A DNA stretch of 64,000 bases. It comes from Symsagittifera roscoffensis. Taxonomy: Eukaryota > Xenacoelomorpha > Acoela > Convolutidae. Positions 1 through 13,400 of this stretch are shown piece after piece. The translations under genes and the position numbers were made by a program. The DNA lies in assembly GCF_963678635.1 (NCBI RefSeq), contig NC_087070.1, positions 53,980,617 to 54,044,616 of the forward strand, read 5' to 3'. The notes beneath the pieces were generated by a model. It was not told where the DNA came from, did no database searches, and saw nothing but the letters and a program-made list of their open reading frames with translations. Each line of letters opens with the position of its first letter. The first letter of the stretch is position 1.

Positions 1-3000
1 CGTTTTTTCAATAATTTTCGGTTTTTCAAAAAACTTGAATTAAAATAAAAATATTTCAAAATTCGAAATACTCAACATCATGGCGGGGTACTCTCAAATG
101 TACTCCAGGTTGTTTGTCTGGACTCCAATTATGACTGCTCAATGCCTTTTTTCAAGTTTCAATTAACTTAAGAAGAAAGAATGATTTTTAAAATTTATTA
201 CGCTGGATTATGAATCCCATTTATGAATTTGCTATTGAAGTCGCTACCATTTTTTTCTAATGCGGAAAGTGCAATTGTATGCTGTCGGCCATTTTAGGGT
301 TTAGTTTACGAAGATCTGAAACCCAGTTGTTTTGAAGTTTTGTCCATTTTAGTTTAAAACAAGTTCTGAGATTTTGACCGTTTTTTGCCATTTTTTAAAA
401 ACTTTTCTCGAAAAGCACCAGATTCTTAGGATTTTTTTTTCTAAAACTTTCATAAAACATTGAAAAAAGTTGCAGAAAAATTGAAAATATGAATCCTATC
501 CTTGGGTACTGTCAGGGTACTCTCGGGGTTTGCAATTTTATTCTCAACATCTGACTGCTTAAATCTTCTCAGTTTTCAAGGTATGACGTTTTTTTAATGA
601 TTTTTTCAAAAATTTTCATAGAGCTTATATAAAAACTTGACAAAAATTGAAGTTTTCAGTTTTATGGAGCGAATTGCTGTCAGGATTTTTTCAGGCGTTG
701 CGAATTGTGCTTCCAAAAATGACTGGTCAAGTCGTTCTATTTTCCAAGATTTGACGTTTTTTTCATGATTTTTTTCAAAAGTTTTGTCAAAGAAATGGTA
801 TATTAAAACTTGAAATATATTAAAACTTGAAAGTTGAAATTCTCAACCCTGTAACTGGGCGCTGTCAGGGTACTCTCTGGGGTTGCAAATCTTGTCTCAA
901 AATTTGACTGCTAAAATCCTTTGGGTTTCTAAGATACGAAGTTTTTAAAGATTTTTTTAATTATTTTCAAATAAGTTAGATATAAAAACTTAATAAAAAG
1001 GTGCTCAGGCGTTACAAATTTAGCATCCAAATATGGCGAATCAATTCTAATGTTCCGAAATGACCTTTTTCAGAAAATTCAGTTTTAAAAAAAAGTTCAC
1101 AAAATCTGTAGTAGCCAACCCTGTAATCAGGTGCGGAAGAGGTAATCTGAGGGGTTGCAAAGCTTTCCTCCGAAGTTGACTGCTCAAATGCTTTTGCTTT
1201 TCGAGATGTGACGTTTTTTCAATAATTTTCGGTTTTTCAAAAAACTTGAATTAAAATAAAAATATTTCAAAATTCGAAATACTCAACATCATGGCGGGGT
1301 ACTCTCAAAGGTACTCCAGGTTGTTTGTCTGGACTCCAATTATGACTGCTCAATGCCTTTTTTCAAAGAAATACTTTTCAAAATTTGAAATGGTCGACCC
1401 TTTTCTGGGAGTGATGTCACGTTGCTACCAGGATATGCATATGTGGCCTGAAATTTGTTCATTAAACTTACAATTAACTTAAGAAAAAAGAATGATTTTT
1501 AAAATTTATTACGCTGGATTATGAATCCCATTTATGAATTTGCTATTGAAGTCGCTATCATTTTTTTCTAATGCGGAAAGTGCAATTGTATGCTGTCGGC
1601 CATTTTAGGGTTTAGCTTACGAAGATCTGAAACCCAGTGGTTTTGAAGTTTTGTCCATTTTAGTTTAAAACAACCTTCAAGTAAATTTTTTTTTATCGTT
1701 CAAATTTTTTGTAATCAAAAGCGTTGTTGGATGCATCTTCTTTTTACGGTTGCTTTTATTTCGCGTTTACGGTTGCTTTCATTTTTTTATGTATAAGCAA
1801 CTTTTATGTTCACTAATCTGTTTGATGCAGCTGAGGTGCGTTAAGCGCTAGTTTTTTTATACTTTTTCCGACATAATGGTTTCCGGTTCATTTCATATCC
1901 GGTAGCTTGCAATACTTGTGTTGTATCGCAAGTGTTGAGATTCGCTTTGCCTCTGTGCTCAATAGTTAGTGCTTTACCGAAACTTTTACTTGGCCTTATT
2001 TTCAAGACGCTAAACTCGAAATCTTGTTGTTCGGAGGCTCAAATTCCATAGCTCGACTTTTCAAATTTTAGTCAAATCTTATTTTAAATTTTCTCGAAAA
2101 CTACTCAGCCGATTTTCAAAAATCTTCTATTTTTTCAAAGTGGTACCAATGGGAAGACCACCTACAACCCTGTGTGTGTGCATAATTCCCTAGTCTCTTT
2201 TTATCTTACCGGACGATCTACAGCCTTCGAAAAAGTGTGTGGGAGGAATTTTTACCCATATTTTTGGATTTTTTACATTTTCTCGAAAAGTATCCTCCCA
2301 ACGCTAAGATTTTGTGTTCATGTAATGCAACAGGTTAAATCTTGTGTGAAGCTCCCCTGCAAAAGTACACTCCCAAATCTGAGATTTTGATTCAAATGGG
2401 TTACGGCCAAATTTTCCTACACATAGAGTCAGGACCCTCGGAAAAATCAATTTTTCGATTTTTTGTACCATTGTTTGAAAATTTGACTTTCTTGAAAACT
2501 ACCCTCCCAAATTCGAGGTTTTGGTTTCAATGAGTGGATCAGGTTGTAGAAGGCTCTCCTGCATATGCAGTTACGCCAAATTGTTTTCATACGAAAAGTG
2601 ATCGCCCTCATAAAAATCTAGGTTTCGATTTTTTGACCGTTTGTTGAAGCTTTCTTAATTTTTTTGAAAACTACCTCCCGAATCTGAGTTTTTGATTTCA
2701 ATCAAACGGAAGGGTTGTGGTAAGCTTTTCTGCGTAAGCGGCTACGGCAAAGTTTTTTTACCCAAAATTTACGGCTCTCGGAAACTATTTTTTTACGGTT
2801 CGGAAACGAAAATTTGATTTTCTTGAAACATGCCCTCCCAAATCTGAGGTTTGTTTCAATGAGTGGAACAGGTTGTGGGAAGATTCCCTGCTTAAAACAA
2901 GTTCTGAGATTTTTACCATTTTTTGCCATTTTTTAAAAACTTTTCTCGAAAAGCACCAGATTCTTATGATTTTTTTTCTAAAACTTTCATAAACATTGAA

Positions 3001-5845
3001 AAAAATTGCAGAAAAATTGATAATATAAATCCTGTCCTTGGGTACTGTCAGGGTACTCTCGGGGTTTGCAATTTTTTTCTCAACATCTGACTGCTTAAAT
3101 CTTTTCAGTTTTCAAGGTATGACGTTTTTTTAATGATTTTTTCAAAAATTTTCATGGAGCTTATATAAAAACTTGACAAAAATTGAAGTTTTCAGTTTTA
3201 TGGAGCGAATTGCTGTCAGGGTTTTTTCAGGCGTTGCAAATTGTGCTTCCAAAAATGACTGGTCAAGTCGTTCTATTTTCCAAGATTTGACGTTTTTTTC
3301 ATGATTTTTTTCAAAAGTTTTGTCAAAGAAATGGTATATTAAAACTTGAAATGTATTAAAACTTGAAAGTTGAAATTCTCAACCCTGTAACTGGGCGCTG
3401 TCAGGGTACTCTCAGGGGTTGCAAATCTTGTCTCAAAATTTGACTGCTAAAATCCTTTGGGTTTCTAAGATACGAAGTTTTTAAAGATTTTCTTAAATAT
3501 TTTCAAATAAATTAGATATAAAAACTTAATAAAAAGGTGCTCAGGCGTTACAAATTTTGCATCCAAATATGGCGAATCAGTTCTAATGTTCCGAAATGAC
3601 CTTTTTCAGAAAATTCAGTTTTAAAAAAAAAGTTCACAAAATCTGTAGTAGCCAACCCTGTAATCAGGTGCGGAAGAGGTAATCTGAGGGGTTGCAAATC
3701 TTTCCTCCGAAGTTGACTGCTCAAATGCTTTTGCTTTTCGAGATGTGACGTTTTTTCAATAATTTTCGGTTTTTCAAAAAACTTGAATTAAAATAAAAAT
3801 ATTTCAAAATTCGAAATACTGAACATCATGGCGGGGTACTCTCAAAGGTACTCCAGGTTGTTTGTCTGGACTCCAATTATGACTGCTCAATGCCTTTTTT
3901 CAAATTTCAATTAACTTAAGAAAAAAGAATGATTTTTAAAATTTATTACGCTGGATTATGAATCCCATTTATGAATTTGCTATTGAAGTCGCTACCATTT
4001 TTTTCTAATGCGGAAAGTGCAATTGTATGCTGTCGGCCATTTTAGGGTTTAGCTTACGAAGATCTGAAACCCAGTTGTTTTGAAGTTTTGTCCATTTTAG
4101 TTTAAAACAAGTTCTGAAATTTTGACCGTTTTTTGCCATTTTTTAAAAACTTTTCTCGAAAAGCACCAGATTCTTAGGATTTTTTTTCTAAAACTTTCAT
4201 AAAACATTGAAAAAAATTGCAGAAAAATTGAAAATATGAATCCTGTCCTTGGGTACTGTCAGGGTACTCTCGGGGTTTGCAATTTTTTTCTCAACATCTG
4301 ACTGCTTAAATCTTCTCAGTTTTCAAGGTATGACGTTTTTTTAATGATTTTTTCAAAAATTTTCATAGAGCTTATATAAAAACTTGACAAAAATTGAAGT
4401 TTTCAGTTTTATGGAGCGAATTGCTGTCAGGGTTTTTTCAGGCGTTGCAAATTGTGCTTCCAAAAATGACTGGTCAAGTCGTTCTATTTTCCAAGATTTG
4501 ACGTTTTTTTCATGATTTTTTTTCAAAAGTTTTGTCAAAGAAATGGTATATTAAAACTTGAAATATATTAAAACTTGAAAGTTGAAATTCTCAACCCTGT
4601 AACTGGGCGCTGTCAGGGTACTCTCAGGGGTTGCAAATCTTGTCTCAAAATTTGACTGCTAAAATCCTTTGGGTTTCTAAGATACGAAGTTTTTAAAGAT
4701 TTTCTTAAATATTTTCAAATAAGTTAGATATAAAAACTTAATAAAAAGGTGCTCAGGCGTTACAAATTTAGCATCCAAATATGGCGAATCAATTCTTATG
4801 TTCCGAAATGACCTTTTTCAGAAAATTCAGTTTTAAAAAAAAAGTTCACAAAATCTGTAGTAGCCAACCCTGTAATCAGGTGCGGAAGAGGTAATCTGAG
4901 GGGTTGCAAATCTTTCCTCCGAAGTTGACTGCTCAAATGCTTTTGCTTTTCGAGATGTGACGTTTTTTCAATAATTTTTGGTTTTTCAAAAAACTTGAAT
5001 TAAAATAAAAATATTTCAAAATTCGAAATACTCAACATCATGGCGGGGTACTCTCAAAGGTACTCCAGGTTGTTTGTCTGGACTCCAATTATGACTGCTC
5101 AATGCCTTTTTTCAAAGAAATACTTTTCAAAATTTGAAATGGTCGACCCTTTTCTGGGGGTGATGTCACGTTGCTACCAGGAAATGCATATGTGGCCTGA
5201 AATTTGTTCATTAAACTTACAATTAACTTAAGAAAAAAGAATGATTTTTAAAATTTATTACGCTGGATTATGAATCCCATTTATGAATTTGCTATTGAAG
5301 TCGCTACCATTTTTTTCTAATGCGGAAAGTGCAATTGTATGCTGTCGGCCATTTTAGGGTTTAGCTTACGAAGATCTGAAACCCAGTGGTTTTGAAGTTT
5401 TGTCCATTTTAGTTTAAAACAACCTTCAAGTAAATTTTTTTTTATCGTTCAAATTTTTTGTAATCAAAAGCGTTGTTGGATGCATCCTCTTTTTACGGTT
5501 GCTTTCATTTCTCGTTTTTTAAACATTTTTTTATGTATAAGCAACTTTTATGTTCACTAATCTGTTTGATGCAGCTGAGGTGCGTTAAGCGCTAGTTTTT
5601 TTATGCTTTTTCCGACATAATGGTTTCCGGTTCATTTCATATCCGGTAGCTTGCAATACTTGTGTTGTATCGCAAGTGTTGAGATTCGCTTTGTCTCTGT
5701 GCTCAATAGTTAATGCTTTACCGAAACTTTTACTTGGCCTTATTTTCAAGACGCTAAACTCGAAATCTTGTTGTTCGGAGGCTCAAATCCCATAGCTCGA
5801 CTTTTCAAATTTTAGTCAAATCTTATTTTAACTTTTCTTGCCATT
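1..5845. repeat. 3.75-kb higher-order tandem repeat, 1.56 copies in window
   Basis: The segment starting at base 1 recurs at 3749, and the related segment at 1212 recurs at 4961, so the repeat unit is about 3,748 bp. Each unit reads A, B, A', C, B. A is about 360 bp. A' is A plus about 100 bp. B (about 850 bp) is a run of degenerate ~140-180-bp satellite monomers, each with a 'ggtactctcaggggttgc'-like core and a 'gatatgacgttttttc'-like core. C (from 1673 and again from 5421) carries unrelated DNA and then a second satellite. Copies are nearly identical apart from scattered substitutions. The second copy stops matching at about 5845 and the first is cut by the window edge. A 63-codon open frame in both A' blocks is only a by-product of the duplication. 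Confidence 0.85.
2090..2896. repeat. Second satellite family (S2), degenerate ~135-170-bp monomers
   Basis: At least four diverged monomers follow each other. They are marked by 'ctcccaaatctgag' cores near 2371, 2505, 2675 and 2833, and by 'gaccctcggaaa'-like and 'tttttgaccgtttttt'-like motifs. The same family forms the right-hand end of each 2.67-kb unit in the array at 18391-26576 (for example 20755-21060), and it trails into 26577-26760. This ties the two arrays together. Confidence 0.7.
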
Positions 5846-8800
5846 TCAAAGGTACATGTTGCCGTTTTGTCGCTGTGTGTTTGCGATGTTCAGCTTCGCC
5901 GGTGTTGAAATATTAGTTCGTGATACGTTAATTCTTTGAAATTTGTCAATTAGTAAGTGTGCTGGTGTTGCTTTTATTTTATGCAGCTTCTCTTATTGGT
6001 CACATTTTGGATATTTCTGATTCTTGATATATTCTAGTTAGTTTTTATAGTTCTAGAGATTTCTTAGCTGATGTAAGGGCCATTGGATTCCACCCACCCC
6101 ATCCATCATGGGGTCGAGAATCGGAGCCAGTAGTGACGTAAGATTCTTAAAACTGGTTAGAAATAGTTACGCCTGTAAAATATATTGCAGTACATTGCTG
6201 TTGGCGTCATCACATAGAAAGCGGAATTAGGACAAGACTTTATCTAGTTGGTTTGAAAGTGATCTTATTTCCTGTTTGGTTTATGATTTGTTGTTTGTTT
6301 CTGTATATGACGTATAATTCCCATTGGGACTGGGCTGCTTGTAATCCGGTATGAAAAAACATCAGAATTGTATTTGCAGTAGCAATCAATTCAATACTGT
6401 TACAGATGCCCTGTGGCAAAGAACGGTCCTTAAGGGCTGCGGCGGGGTGCTTTTAATGGCTCTTTCATAAGCTTAGGGTTGAAAGGCGATTTTTATTTTA
6501 TTTCCCATAGTATATTCTACTCTACTTTACTCTAATTCATATGTTTACTAAAAAAGAGGCAGCAGAGATTGTAAAAAGTGAGGTACCTATTGACAGTTAG
6601 CTATTATGGATATGTCGGATAAAGGCAGCTCTTTGACAACTAATTTTTTGTCTTTTACAAAACTTGGTTCCAATTGATTTTAAAATTATTCTACACGTTT
6701 CCTGTTGCGCGCTTGCCCTAGTTATTTTCTCTTGTTTTGTTTGCTACTTCAGGCAAAATCACCTTTTTTTGAATATGCTTATTTTATAATTTAATGTTTA
6801 TTCTACAAACATAATCTAATATATTCGTTTCCCGTTTCTTATTCTGTTTATGTTATGTTCTTTCCCAAAAATTGGAAGGAACTTTGGATTAGGGTGTTTT
6901 TTTTTCTGCTCTGGACCGGAACCCCTAAGAAACGTCCTAAGTAGTTGTTTTTTGAATAACAAATTGTTTTTATCCCTATTTTCTTGCAAGAGTCAATTTG
7001 TCGATAGCAAAGCGGCTATTCTCATTTACAATAGTAAATACCAGTCTTGGTTTGTGATAAATTCGATAATGCTGAAATATCTGGAACATTACTTTAGAGA
7101 CGAAGATTTTGTGTTAAGATGAGAAATAACAAGGGCTTCAAAGCATGAGCTTAATAAGTTTATGCCATTTTTCCATCATAAATTCATTTACCTCATAATT
7201 GAACTTTTTGCTGCTAGAATGCAGCCAGAGTCACATAACTTCTAGTAAACTGAAAAGCCGAAAAAGACCAGTAGTAGCTCTCAAATTTCATATTTTGATT
7301 TGAACTTCATCTGGTACGGAAAGATGCAACATGTCTAGTCATGTATGCCCGTTTTTGTTCGACCCACTGAGCTTCATGTGGTAAATTTGGGCGGAGACAG
7401 AGCTCAATTTGTGTAGGGCGGAGCCCCGTGAATCCACCCATTTGTATAATGATGAAGATGGTTTACTTGATAGCATCTCTATTGGCAAGACTGAAAACCG
7501 TGATTGGAAGGTGTGGCAATTGTCATGCTTGACAAGTTGAGAATTTAAATTGTTTAGAGCTTCAATAGTAGAAGGGGAGCTAGAATAGTATTTGAATCTC
7601 AGGTGTAGAAGTATCCTGTTTACGCTCGGGGGATTTTCATTTGGCTATTATATAACCAACAAAACACAACATGAATGAAATACATTTCAGTTCTATTCTA
7701 GTAATAAGATTACAGTCCAGCCTTAAGCACGTAGACTGTTTACAGCATTATTTCTAACTTGTTCAGCAGTCTTCGAAAATGTTTGGCTAAAAACAATAAA
7801 ACAGGCCTTTTATTTCCTTGACTTTCAAAAATTGTTTATAGGTCTAGGTTCCTTATTGTTAAAAATTGTTTATAGGTCTAGGTTCCTTAAATTAAAATTG
7901 TTTATAGGTTCCTTATTGTTCCGACTTTCCAAGAAATCGACAGTGTTTATGCCCGGGGTGTTTTTTTCTCCATAAATTTTAAAGTAACATAAATTTTCTC
8001 CACTCAGTTTGCGAATTTGATTTGATGAAATTTTTCTGAGCGAAATTAATGTCCTGAGCTCAAACTTAAGAAAATATTTCACCTGCGATCATTTTTCGTT
8101 AAGTTATGGAGAACTAAACATCACCAACTGAATATATCGTCGAATAAGTAAGCGATGAGTTAAACCATTCCAAGTTGAAATGAGATAAGCAATTTGCTCT
8201 TAATTAAGAGAAAAATCAGGATATTTTATCAGGTTTTTCAATCCAAAACTTTTCATTGATGTTGGGGGGCAGTTGGAGCACTACGGGCTTCGCCGTGATT
8301 CGAGCAGTCTTTTTCTCTTGAAATTCATATTTGTTTATATTTTCAAAAGTGCCACTTGAGTTTATTTCTGGTTTCATGCAAAGGGCAACTTGTTGTTTAA
8401 GCCTTGATTTTCATTTGGTAAGCGAATCAGTTCTCTATAAGTACATTTTCATTGCAGCACATTCGCTAGAACTTAGTACCTCTGCGATTGCGAATAGTTT
8501 GTTTGTTCTCTCTCTCTTGCAAAGTTAGTTCAGCCCAAACAAAGTGAAGCTTATGACTTAATGGAACTGAAACGGGCCTGCTAGTCTAAATCTTCAAACT
8601 AATTCCACTACCCAAGAATCACTTCACTTGAGCTATAGTTAAGTTGGGTTGCTTTTAATGTTACTCGCTACCATTTCTGCAATTTAGGCTTGAATTTAAC
8701 ATAGACGGGACTGTTTTGACATTAACTTTGACAACCCGTAAACCCTATTTTCATTTATATTGTAAAATTAGCATATACATCAATCGCACAATTTATCGTT

Positions 8801-10441
8801 GAAAATTAATTTGCAGTCGTAGTCCAATCCATCCGCCTACAATTTACTGCGAAAAGCGATATTCACGAAAAGCTAAAATTTTTGAGAGCGCAGAGGCGGT
8901 TGCACGTCGCATATTTTAGTGCAAACTAAAACACAAGTCGCACATTTTCCATCGCAACGCCAAAATTTTATCTAGTCTGATAAACGCAAGTCGCACGTTT
9001 TAGTGAATAATTTTAGTGTGATAACTTTTATCTATTCTGATAAGTGATTCTGCTCAAAAATCAACCCCTAAAATATAGTAAAAACATTTGTACATTGGGT
9101 AGAGTGGCAGAGTGTAAACTAAAATAGCGTTGATTGATTGCCCTGTAACCGAAAAAAATATGCATGGTATACAAGTCGATTTAATCGCTCATTTTGGTGA
9201 TATGGGGCTTGTGTTTGTGTGTAGTGTTATTGTTGTGGGCAATAGGGCTTAGATTGCGTTACACAGTCGGACAGTGTGTCCCTATGATTGAGCTAGATAA
9301 GGGTGTGCTGCTTTCTCTTCTTTCAAGTTCGTCCCTTTTTTGTTTGGAGACTCTTTTTTCCTCTTAAATTCTCAGTTTTTTCTGTGATGACGATTGCTGT
9401 TTGATGTCTTGTTTGCTTCCTACTTGGTGAAATAGGGAAGTAATTAGTCTACTTTTATGGGTTGATGCTGACATTTTTACCGCGGAGTGCTCGCAGTTAC
9501 TACACCGAGTTAAAATCAATCGTTCTCTCCCTTCTGCACTACACTACTATCTATCTTTTGTCCATTTTCCCCCTCTGATTCGGTTGATCCATTTATTGAA
9601 TTTAGTACTATTTCACAAACAGTTTGTAATCCTGCTTTGAGCCCTTCATCAACATTAGCATAATAGACCGTGATGATAAATTGAGATGGTGATAAGTTAG
9701 AGACGTGACACTCAGATAAGCTTGTTTAGCATAGATCAGACAGATCCAAAAGCAGTTTCTGCTTATCGAAACTGACCTATCTTTCATGGCAGCAGATCCG
9801 AATGACGGAAAGTTACTCTAGCCAATTAGAAATCATTATTCTTAAGTTAGAAAGAAAGGGTGAAAAGCAGTCAGTTTTGGGCAATTTCAAGTTTTCGGTT
9901 TTTCGACCACGAGAATAGCGCACATTCAGTCGCTTAAGTTTTTGGTTTATGTAGGCATATTTTTGCTTTAAAAGTTTTGTCTACCAAACGGAGGTTTTTC
10001 AGATAAATTGATTTTTCATTTCTATTAACACACATAGACATAGGTAACCTATATCTTTGCCTTTTTTGGCAACAAGTGTTATCTTTGCTTGATCTTTTCG
10101 TTTTGTCTATTCTGTGCGGTCTTACGACAAAACTTTCTGTTGTTCAAAAGTTAATAAAAATTGATTGAATATCAGAATTGTAATAGGTGGAAACAATTAT
10201 ATTCAATATGCTGATTTCGCCTATTCATTACTTTCTTTTCTTAGCTGTTATCACATGACTATCTACGATGTTTACGCGATCACATTTACTTACCATCATC
10301 CAAATTCAGTATTAGAAGTATTGGTGTTATTGAAAGTATAAAGTGAAAACGACTGTACTCCTTTGCAGCAGCAAACTTTGACATCATGCAGTGTTCACTG
10401 CATAGTGAACCGTCAAGATAAAACTTTTGATTTTACTAATA
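5846..10441. other. Intergenic region upstream of the APBA-type gene
   Basis: No open frame here is long, spliced or similar to anything I recognise. The DNA is AT-rich and largely unique. It presumably contains the promoter and any 5' non-coding exons of the downstream adaptor gene. An in-frame TGA at 10406 lies just upstream of the chosen ATG, and a possible acceptor (tttgcag) lies near 10370, so a 5' untranslated exon may end there. Confidence 0.5.
7827..7920. repeat. Short tandem repeat, three imperfect copies
   Basis: The motif 'aaaattgtttataggt...ggttcctta' occurs three times in a row with a period of about 34-36 bp. The last copy is shortened. It looks like slippage-type duplication with no coding potential. 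Confidence 0.7.
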
Positions 10442-13400
10442 ATGACAGAAACTGTCAGTTCTGAAAGTACAAACTTCTCCTCGAACTACGCGGCGTTGCC
10501 TCAAGCTCCTCTTAAATCAATATACACTTCAACATCTAAATCCCCTCGTCGTCTAGCTGCTCCATTCAATTCCTCAGGAGATCATAAGTTACAGCCAGTT
10601 CCCACCAACGTCAATAACCTCACTTCGACCGCGGAAGATTTAGTCTCGGAAAATGAACTAAGCAGTCCGGAAAGCTTCTGCGATTCCTGTGGTTGCAGTG
10701 AGGGTTCCTCCAACATCGGGGGACATTCGAAGCATAGCGGACAAGATATTAGTACACGACGAAGTAGTATGTCCAGCATGAGTTTATTCTCAAATTTGTT
10801 ATTCAGTAAAATTATTGAGTCGCATCAGAGTCGTTTCGCCGACAAGTCGCATTTGTGTCGTTGTCATAATAATACGGAAGGCGAGGTTGAAGTTGACAAT
10901 GACATGGCCTGTTGTTGCGCTTCAGTCGAACTGAAAGGGAAGATCCCTAAGCGTCAAATGGGTTAGTTTTTCGTCGCGAATTTAAATGTTAATGTAATTA
11001 GTAAGTTTATAGAACAAAGTTTGGCTCCTCATTACTGCGTCTTAAAAAGAGTAAGGTATTTAACTAGCTGAACTTAGAATTTAACCAGGCAAAAAATTAT
11101 TTATTTTATTTGGTTTTTAAGAGTCGATGAACGCAGTTAAGACTCTTATATAGTTCGCGATGATTTTTATATCGTTTTTTTTTTCAGGAAAATTTGTTCA
11201 GGCTCAAATTTACTTTCGCGATGTGACTCCACTATCGAACCGCAAAAATGTAAAGATAACGAAAAACGTGATTGACTTCTCATTTCGAAAATGGAATTTA
11301 ACGATCAGATTTCACAGTCAAAAAAAAAACTTTTGATCCAGTTTTCTCGAATTGGGTTAATTTTATCAAAAAATAGTCAATAATTTTTTCTTGAGATTCA
11401 ACGAGCTTTAAATCCATCTATTTTTTTTCGAATACCAGAAGTTGCGATTTAAAAAACAACAATTTCGTATTTTTTTTCTGTTTACTTGCGTTCATTGACT
11501 CTTTCCCAACTGCTTGTTGGCTATAATTCTTTTTGTCATGAGTTTCTAACGCTCAATTTTTTTCATTAGCTGGTTCAATTTTTGACCTTAGCTTTTTAAT
11601 TTTCAGAGCTGAGTTTGATTTTAAGAATCGCCACCGCAATAAAAAAACGAAGTTTTCTCAGATTGAGGTGTTCATATCTAAAGCTAAAGTCAAATGAGCT
11701 TTAAAAGGGTGTGAGTTCTAAAAAAAGTTTTCTAAATTTAAAATAATTTTTTTTAGCCTGTTGTCTTTCTATTTCAATAGGTATAAAGTCTTAAAGCAAT
11801 ATTAAAATAAAATTTTGGCTGTGCTTGATTGCTCTGACCAGTTTCGACCTATTTTTTGTTACGCGGTCATTTAAGGTTGACAAAAATATATTTTGCAAAA
11901 ATAGCCATAGATATTACAATTCAAGTGGTTTTGATAAACCGAACACCTGAATTCATAAAGTTAATGCCTTTAATTTGACCCGACTGAAAGTCTTCAAATT
12001 AAAATTTACACCAATCATCTATCTATACAGAGAACAGCTAGTTGCCCTCTTTTGACGCCTTCGACCAACAATCACGGATCATGGTAATCCTCGAACCGCC
12101 ATGCTCTTTATTGCAAGACAAGCTCCATAGAAAGTTCACTGGAACAAATCTCAGTAGTTCATGACAAATGGTTTAGTTCATGGGTCTCTAATTACCAATC
12201 CTGAGATCATTTATGTGCATCCGGTACGCGTTTGTTGCTGAATCCTCCGAAGTGCTGGGCACCAATAGCACGAAAGACAACGTCAAAATCGGAGAGCTTG
12301 TTGCTGGAGTGATCTTTTTTAATTAAGAGTAATGAACGTAGGTGAAGACTCTTATATAGGTCTTGGTGATTTTTTTGTTTTTTTTTCAGGAAAAAAATTC
12401 TTAAATGCTCTAATAACTACAGATGTGTATTCCTACTTATTAATGAATATATGCGTACTTAGATTGAAATTCATCTGCTGAAAGTTACGTAAATAGCACT
12501 CTCCAAATACGAACGGGGAAATTGCGCGAAAAAACGTGTACGATTTCTAGTTTTGAAAGTGGAATTTAATTTTTAGATTTCCAGCGGAATAAAAACTTTA
12601 CCTGTTGATCCAGTTTTCTCACCTTGGGTTATTGTTATCAGAACATCATATATTGCCAATCATAAATTGTTCTAGAAATTCAAGCAACTTAAAACGCATC
12701 TATTTTTTTCTTTGAAATTCGAAAGTTTTTTTCGATTTTTTCAACCAAGTCAGTGTTTTTTTTCTGTTTACTTGCGTTCATTTTTCCAACTGTTAGTTGG
12801 CTATGTTTTGTGGTTCCAACCTTAAAATTTTATATTTGGAATGGTAAAAATAGGCTGAAAAACCCACCATGTTTCATAGTTTTTACTTGTGACCTCGTCA
12901 CCTGGTCGGAACAATCTAAAACTGGAAAGTATATGCTGTTCATGAAAGCCGCATATATATTTAAAACAAGTAAAAGTCGAAGTTCTTTGTTGTTTGTAGA
13001 CCACGAGGAAGGCCACAAACTACTCAAAGCAGACGAGAAGGCACTAAACTCACTGGACAAGCACATTGGGGAGTTGCCTAAGAACTGTTTCCAGGGCAAG
13101 CGCCTCACAGCCTACGGGGGCAGAGCACCCGGCCCAGTGAACCCTGACTCACTCTACGAGGGCATTAAATACAAGTGTGCATATCTAGGCTCCACTCAGC
13201 TCATATCCACGTCCAGGTACGCCATCAAGTTTGATTTCAAACGCAAATTTTAAATAAATGCCTCAAAATTGTTTATAACTGTTCAAAGGAAGAGCTTGGA
13301 AAGTCATCCTTGACTTTTTAAAAGCCAAAATTTTTGCTATACGAGCCATCCCCTCATAAATCCGCGCCAGTGTAAAATTTCGTGATGTATTTCACTTGCT

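Noticed and set aside
1291-1482. 63-codon frame repeated at 5040-5231 with one residue change
   Set aside because: It lies inside the 3.75-kb higher-order repeat. The near-identity comes from recent DNA duplication and the peptide shows no domain.
11119-11530. Helitron end (hairpin near the 3' terminus of M1)
   Set aside because: The hairpin is followed by CTAT rather than CTRR, and homology continues beyond it. The inverted termini fit a MITE better.
12753-13253. 166-codon frame covering APBA exon 2
   Set aside because: Only 13000-13216 is coding. The flanking codons are intron read-through beyond the splice sites.
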